NCBI GenBank assembly: GCA_002329445.1
Contig: DCTU01000262.1
Coordinates: forward strand, 1 to 13,833
Source: a bacterium UBP9_UBA1432
Lineage (GTDB): Bacteria; Vulcanimicrobiota; Xenobia; Xenobiales; Xenobiaceae
DNA: 13,833 nt
Reading direction: 5' to 3'
Positions 10,357 to 13,833 of this stretch are shown here, piece by piece. The translations under genes and the position numbers were made by a program. Within the stretch, counting starts at the first letter, position 1. Each line of letters opens with the position of its first letter. The notes under the pieces were generated by a model, which saw only the letters and a list, made by a program, of their open reading frames with translations, did not search any database and was not told the DNA's origin.

Positions 10357-10374
10357 TGACTGAACAGACAGTCA
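10357..10374. promoter_or_regulatory. TetR-type operator O2 of the efflux operon
   Basis: TGACTGAACAGACAGTCA, with the same six-base arms as O1 and the same GGC flank. Its centre lies 51 bp from that of O1, close to five helical turns, so two bound dimers would sit on nearly the same face. On the minus strand it also begins TTGACT. A TGCTAGACT extended -10-like string lies between the sites on the minus strand, though its spacing from either TTGACT is not ideal. Confidence 0.75.
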
Positions 10375-10400
10375 ACCGGACTAGTGCATGCGGCCCACGA

Positions 10401-10432
10401 GGCGGAGGCCCGAACGGAAAAGGCGGAGGCCC
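10401..10432. repeat. Short direct repeat downstream of the universal stress gene
   Basis: GGCGGAGGCCC occurs twice, at 10401-10411 and 10422-10432, exactly 21 bp apart (two helical turns). The second copy is part of the left arm of the hairpin at 10425-10453; the first copy could pair with the same right arm. Confidence 0.5.
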
Positions 10433-10453
10433 CAGGAGCCGGAGAGGGCCTCC
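10425..10453 (-). terminator. Probable terminator of the universal stress gene
   Basis: GGAGGCCC and GGGCCTCC form a perfect eight-base-pair stem with a 13-base loop, 25 bases past the stop codon of the stress-protein gene. On the minus strand the stem is followed by GCCTTTTCC, a short T run. It would separate stress-gene transcription from the efflux promoter. The T run is short, so efficiency is uncertain. Confidence 0.5.
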
Positions 10454-10477
10454 CGGAGCCTCAGGATCGCCATCGGG

Positions 10478-11392
10478 TCAGGAGACGGCGCTGCCGTCCG
10501 GGGGAGGCCCGGATTCCGGACCGGGAAGCTCAGTTCTGGTTCCGAGGATGTCGGGGTCGGGAACCTTGACCGTCAACACCGGACAAGGCGAGCGACGAGC
10601 CACCGCCCGACACTTGCTGGCCAGTTGCAGGCCAGCCACCAGACGCCGTCCCCGGGTCGCCTGCACCAGAAGGTCGACGCGGTACTCCCGGGCCGTGCGA
10701 AGGATGGTCCGCGTCACCGGGCCGCTCTCCAGCAGGACCCGGTCGGCGGGGACCCCGACGCGCCTTCCGATCTGCTCGAGGAAACGCAGGGCCGAACGGC
10801 GCCGAGGGAAGGTGTCCCCACCGAAGACCCCGGGTTCGAAGACGTGCAGCAGCATCAGCTCTGAACCGAAGGCCCGAGCGATGGCGCCAGCGTAGTCGAC
10901 AGCGAACATCGAGCGAGGTCCCAGATCCGTGACGGCCATGATCCGACCGAAGCGCACCGTCGCGGAATCCTCCGAGCTGGCCACCTCGGAATCGGCCAGC
11001 AGCCGCTGGTCGGGATGCTTCAACGTCAGCACCGGACAGGGCGACTGCGAGATCATCTGCCCCGCCGTGCTGCCCAGGACCTCCCGGGCGGCTCCGCGCA
11101 ACCCCCGGGTGGCCATCACGACGATCGACCTCTGTTCGGTTTCCGCCAGATCGACCAGGAACTCGACGGGCGATCCGATCCCCAGCACGGCGCGGGCTGG
11201 AACCGGAAGAAGGCTGGCCCCGAGCTTCTCCATGCGCCCGGTGGCCCGGGCCAGGGCCGCCTCGCTCGAGCATGCGTGGGCCAGGACCACCTCGGCGTTC
11301 CAGCGGCGGGCCATCTCCCGCGCGAAAGGAATCGCCACCAGGGAAAGCTCCGACGAATCGACCGGAACCAGGATGCTCTTGAGACTCAACAT
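10478..11392 (-). CDS. Tandem-domain universal stress protein (UspA family)
   Basis: A 304-residue cytosolic protein with two Usp domains. The first (about 3-126) starts LKSILVPVDSSELS and ends VVMATRGLRGAAREVLGSTAGQMISQSPCPVLTLK. The second (about 147-276) starts FGRIMAVTDLGPRS and ends LVQATRGRRLVAGLQLASKCRAVARRSPCPVLTVK. The ATP-binding signature G-x2-G-x9-G(S/T) is nearly kept in domain 1 (ATRG...GS, first Gly replaced by Ala). It is degenerate in domain 2, where the last Gly is also Ala (ATRG...AS), so only the first half may bind nucleotide. A Pro-rich tail (PGPESGPPPDG) ends the protein. The start is ATG at 11392 behind a strong GGAGGAGG. It lies 92 bases downstream of the phosphofructokinase gene on the same strand, with a strong hairpin in the gap. 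Confidence 0.92.
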   Translation of the reverse strand: MLSLKSILVPVDSSELSLVAIPFAREMARRWNAEVVLAHACSSEAALARATGRMEKLGASLLPVPARAVLGIGSPVEFLVDLAETEQRSIVVMATRGLRGAAREVLGSTAGQMISQSPCPVLTLKHPDQRLLADSEVASSEDSATVRFGRIMAVTDLGPRSMFAVDYAGAIARAFGSELMLLHVFEPGVFGGDTFPRRRSALRFLEQIGRRVGVPADRVLLESGPVTRTILRTAREYRVDLLVQATRGRRLVAGLQLASKCRAVARRSPCPVLTVKVPDPDILGTRTELPGPESGPPPDGSAVS

Positions 11393-11433
11393 GGTGCCCC
11401 TCCTCCTTCGACCATCCTGTTCATGATCTACCC

Positions 11434-11464
11434 CGGTGCGCCGTCCGGCAAAGACGGCGCACCG
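11434..11464 (-). terminator. Strong hairpin between phosphofructokinase and universal stress genes
   Basis: CGGTGCGCCGTC and GACGGCGCACCG form a perfect 12-bp GC-rich stem with a seven-base loop (CGGCAAA), 20 bases past the phosphofructokinase stop. On the minus strand it is followed by GGGGTAGATC, with no T run. It may be a T-less terminator, or a 3'-end stabilising or attenuating hairpin that lets some transcription through to the stress gene, which has little room for its own promoter. Confidence 0.6.
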
Positions 11465-11484
11465 AGGCGCCAGGGAGGACCGGA

Positions 11485-12690
11485 TCAGTCCTCGCTGGTC
11501 ATGATGAACAAGGGAGCCATCTCCATGCGCTCGTATTTCGGGCGCAGGCGCTCGGTGTTGTAGTGCTTGTCGACATTCACGATCTTCTTGGTGGCCGTCA
11601 CCACCTCCAGGGGCACGTTGTCGTAGCGCCCGTTGCGCAGGACGACCAGGCGCCCGTGCAGACCATCGAGGATCAGGTCGAGCGCCAGGTTCCCGTAGGC
11701 CATGGGGACGATCGAGTCGATGGCGTCCGGCGAACCACCCCGCACGGTGTAGCCCAGCTTCTGGTCGATCACGTTGATCCGACGGCCCCGGTTGTACTTG
11801 GGCGAAAGCTCCTTCAGCCGCGCCGAGACCAGCTCGCCGATGCCGCCCAGCTTGGCGTGCCCGTAGGCATCCTTCTCGCCGCTGCGGAAGATCATCTCGC
11901 CCCCGGTGAACATGGCACCCTCGGAGATCAGCACCACCGAGTAGTTGCTGGGGTTCTTGGCCCGGTCCTCGACCAGCAGTTCACACAGGTGGTCGATGTC
12001 AAACTTGTGCTCGGGGATCACGCAGCGATTGGCTGCCCCTGCCATCGTGGGAAGCATGGCCGTGAACCCGGCGTAGCGCCCGAAGACCTCCATGACCAGG
12101 AACCGCTCGTGCGATCCCGCCGAGGTGCGCAGGTCGTTGGCCATGTTGATGGTCCGGGTGACGCACGTCGAGAACCCGATGCAGTAGTCCGTCCCCGGGA
12201 CGTCGTTGTCCATGGTCTTGGGGATGGCCACGCACTTGACGCCCTCCTGGGAGAGGCGCACCCCGTAGCTGAGGGTGTCATCCCCGCCGATGGGGATCAG
12301 GTAGTCCACGCCCAGCCAGTTGAGGTTCTTGATCACCTCGGGGGTGAGGTCGTTGAGCTCCTGGTTGTATTTCTCGCGCAGGTGCTCGGGCACGTTCACC
12401 TTGGGCACGTGGCTGGGACGGGTCCGGGAGGTGTGCAGGAAGGTGCCTCCGGTCCGGGCCGCACGGTTGACCACGTCCTCGGTCAGCACGGTGTAGCAGT
12501 GGGAGTTGTCCGCGTTCTTCTCGCGCACGATGTCGATCACTCCAGCCCAACCTCGGCGCAGGCCGATGACCCGGAACCCTTCGCGCAGCGCGCGGATGGT
12601 CACCCCTCGGATGGCAGGATTCAGGCCCGGGACATCGCCGCCCCCGGTCAGGATGGCGATCGTGCCTCGAGACTTGTTCACATTTGCCAT
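11485..12690 (-). CDS. pfp: 6-phosphofructokinase with pyrophosphate-type active site
   Basis: A 401-residue PfkA-superfamily enzyme that phosphorylates fructose 6-phosphate. In order: LTGGGDVPGLNPAIRG (15-29, phosphoryl donor site), IGGDDTLSYG (134-143), PKTMDND (157-163, with catalytic Asp161), MEVFGRYAG (substrate binding), LISEGAMF, and LGYTVRGGSPDAIDS. Two residues decide the donor: Asp138, where ATP enzymes have Gly104 (GGDGS), and Lys158, where they have Gly124 (PGTIDND). Asp and Lys at these places are the mark of PPi-dependent enzymes, which run the step reversibly and save ATP. Some family members with mixed residues use ATP, so the donor is a prediction. The start is ATG at 12690 with GGGAGAG seven bases upstream. 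It is divergent from the SGNH gene and upstream of the stress-protein gene. Confidence 0.94.
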   Translation of the reverse strand: MANVNKSRGTIAILTGGGDVPGLNPAIRGVTIRALREGFRVIGLRRGWAGVIDIVREKNADNSHCYTVLTEDVVNRAARTGGTFLHTSRTRPSHVPKVNVPEHLREKYNQELNDLTPEVIKNLNWLGVDYLIPIGGDDTLSYGVRLSQEGVKCVAIPKTMDNDVPGTDYCIGFSTCVTRTINMANDLRTSAGSHERFLVMEVFGRYAGFTAMLPTMAGAANRCVIPEHKFDIDHLCELLVEDRAKNPSNYSVVLISEGAMFTGGEMIFRSGEKDAYGHAKLGGIGELVSARLKELSPKYNRGRRINVIDQKLGYTVRGGSPDAIDSIVPMAYGNLALDLILDGLHGRLVVLRNGRYDNVPLEVVTATKKIVNVDKHYNTERLRPKYERMEMAPLFIMTSED

Positions 12691-12829
12691 GTCGTTACTC
12701 TCCCTGGGTTGCTGGAGGTCTGCATCCCGACGGATGCTTGGGACGCTGAGGTGGATCAGCTCCCCGCCCCGCCCCTTTCGTCGACTGCCCGGAGGATTCC
12801 CCGGTCACCCACGGATTCCGTGGGCAGGA
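12691..12829. promoter_or_regulatory. Divergent promoter region with an inverted repeat near the phosphofructokinase start
   Basis: This 139-base gap separates the divergent phosphofructokinase and SGNH genes. GCATCC-CGAC-GGATGC at 12722-12737 is a perfect six-base inverted repeat with its near edge 32 bases upstream of the phosphofructokinase ATG. A second, stronger repeat at 12808-12824 is listed separately. No convincing sigma-70 boxes were recognised. Confidence 0.35.
12808..12824. repeat. Perfect palindrome just before the SGNH gene start
   Basis: CCCACGGATTCCGTGGG: eight-base arms (CCCACGGA/TCCGTGGG) around a single T, ending five bases before the chosen ATG. It may be an operator, or a hairpin in the leader that affects ribosome access, since the only SD-like bases (CAGGA) lie directly behind it. 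Confidence 0.55.
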
Positions 12830-13833
12830 ATGCCAGGAGCACAACCAGAAAGGCGCTGCGTGTTCCTGCTGACCGGCTTCTGGGAGGGTCTGTGGTCGGA
12901 CTACGCGACCCTCGTCCGGCGCGGGATGGCTTCCTGGACCGCCGTCGAGGCCCACGGCTTCCCTCCGGGAGGGACCGAAGAGGTCCTCTTCCAGATCCTG
13001 GGACTGGAGCTGGTGGCCCTGGTCCTGGCAGCGCTTGCCTGGCACTTTCTGACCCGCCACAGGCCTGCCCCGAGCAGGACCCGACAAGCCTGGCGCGCGC
13101 TCCTCGCAGCCCTGGGATTCCTGCTGGTCTGCTTCCTGGTCCTGGAAGCCGCCTTGCGCTCCCATGTGGCCCACCGACCCCCAGCGACCTTCATCCCCCA
13201 TCCCTACTACCTCTACCGGGGGAACCCGAACCAGACCGTCCGCTTCCTGTACCCGCTGCCCATCCGACTGAACTCCATGGGTCTGCGCGAGCGCGAAATC
13301 CCTCTGACGAAAGGGCCCGATGAGTTCCGGATCCTGGTGACGGGAGACTCCAACGCCTTTGGACAGGGCGTCCCGGTCGAGAGCACCTGGCCCCGCCGGA
13401 TGGAGGCCCTGCTTCAAGAGCGTCACCCGGATCGCCGGATCACGGTGATCAACCAATCCATGCCGGGCTACTCGCTGGCCCAGTCCTGGTACCTCTATCA
13501 AGAGATCGGGAGTCGCTACCACCCGGACCTGCTGGTCGTGGGTTCCCACGGATGGACCGCCCGACCCGAAAGCGCCGATCTGCGTCGCTACCTGGCGGAA
13601 ATCCCCCCCCTGCGCAGCCTGCACGTCCTGCTGTACCGATCCATGACCTACCTGACCCTGCGCAAGGAGCTGGCTCGGCTGCGGGCGCACCGGACCGGTC
13701 AGGCTCCGCCCGAATTCAACCGACCCACCCAGGACCCTCGAGAGTGCGCCCGGTTCCTGGAACGCTTCCTGGGCGAAGTCCGAACCCGGAACATGGCGGC
13801 CCTCTTCGTGGCCCCCTCGCCTCCAGACCGGGA
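12830..13833 (+). CDS. Membrane-anchored SGNH/GDSL-type hydrolase-like protein (partial, C-terminus outside the window)
   Basis: The frame stays open from the ATG at 12830 to the window end (334 codons). Two hydrophobic helices come first: about 54-75 (FQILGLELVALVLAALAWHFL) and about 88-109 (WRALLAALGFLLVCFLVLEAAL). A linker then leads into an SGNH domain: HPYYLYRGNPNQTVRF, RLNSMGLREREIPL, then FRILVTGDSNAFGQGV with Ser174 as nucleophile (block I), and NQSMPGYSLAQSWYLYQE (block II Gly). Block III, usually GxND, reads GSHGWTA, so the oxyanion Asn is not evident; the Asp-x-x-His block would lie beyond the window. The layout is known from envelope-linked esterase or acetyl-transfer proteins, but no substrate can be named. 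An in-frame ATG at 12734 would add a Pro/Arg-rich stretch that does not look coding, so 12830 is preferred. No strong SD decides it. Confidence 0.78.
   Translation, partial: MPGAQPERRCVFLLTGFWEGLWSDYATLVRRGMASWTAVEAHGFPPGGTEEVLFQILGLELVALVLAALAWHFLTRHRPAPSRTRQAWRALLAALGFLLVCFLVLEAALRSHVAHRPPATFIPHPYYLYRGNPNQTVRFLYPLPIRLNSMGLREREIPLTKGPDEFRILVTGDSNAFGQGVPVESTWPRRMEALLQERHPDRRITVINQSMPGYSLAQSWYLYQEIGSRYHPDLLVVGSHGWTARPESADLRRYLAEIPPLRSLHVLLYRSMTYLTLRKELARLRAHRTGQAPPEFNRPTQDPRECARFLERFLGEVRTRNMAALFVAPSPPDR

Noticed and set aside
12734..12829. Upstream in-frame ATG for the SGNH gene
   Set aside because: The added residues are Pro/Arg/Ser-rich without membrane or fold features and would cover the divergent promoter region; no SD stands before it.
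11563..13323. A 586-codon plus-strand open frame over the phosphofructokinase gene and beyond
   Set aside because: Antisense to a clear phosphofructokinase and in the wrong frame for the SGNH gene; its composition is that of a GC mirror frame.
12695..13690. A 331-codon minus-strand open frame over the SGNH gene
   Set aside because: Antisense to a frame with clear SGNH motifs and two membrane helices; no recognisable domain of its own.

Overview
The window is a high-GC stretch of chromosome from a Gram-negative bacterium. The envelope type is inferred from a complete tripartite efflux system: inner-membrane RND pump, lipoprotein adaptor, and outer-membrane TolC-like channel with a signal peptide. 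The lineage cannot be fixed from sequence alone. High GC, long C tracts, a PPi-type phosphofructokinase and a two-helix membrane-anchored SGNH protein would suit a deltaproteobacterial/myxobacterial, acidobacterial or planctomycete-like genome. No rRNA, tRNA, IS element, integrase or CRISPR array was seen.

Layout. (1) Positions 1-2522, minus strand: a tightly packed operon reading 3-hydroxyacyl-CoA dehydrogenase, discrete acyl carrier protein, acyl-CoA dehydrogenase, FkbH-type HAD protein (cut by the window start). This is the core set that turns 1,3-bisphosphoglycerate into glyceryl-ACP and then hydroxymalonyl-ACP, the precursor of the hydroxy/methoxymalonyl extender units of polyketides. 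It implies a biosynthetic cluster continuing beyond position 1. (2) Positions 2605-3060, minus strand: a small protein possibly of the YbjN/CesT-like fold. Positions 3186-3737, plus strand: a cupin, divergent from it. (3) Positions 3772-10284, minus strand: an efflux operon of adaptor, RND pump, TolC-like channel and TetR repressor, with stop/start overlaps at every junction. Upstream of it lie two near-identical 18-bp palindromes (TGACTG-N6-CAGTCA), very probably the operators of the operon's own TetR. (4) Positions 10478-12690, minus strand: a tandem-domain universal stress protein downstream of a phosphofructokinase with PPi-type active-site residues. A 12-bp perfect hairpin lies between them. 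(5) Positions 12830-13833, plus strand: the first 334 codons of a membrane-anchored SGNH/GDSL-like protein that runs off the window.

How the parts may work together: the extender-unit cassette and the TetR-controlled efflux pump sit within 2 kb of each other, so the pump could export, or protect against, the polyketide made by the neighbouring cluster. That link is inference. No polyketide synthase, O-methyltransferase or acyltransferase is visible. The phosphofructokinase/stress-protein pair looks like separate housekeeping DNA and may mark the cluster's outer boundary.
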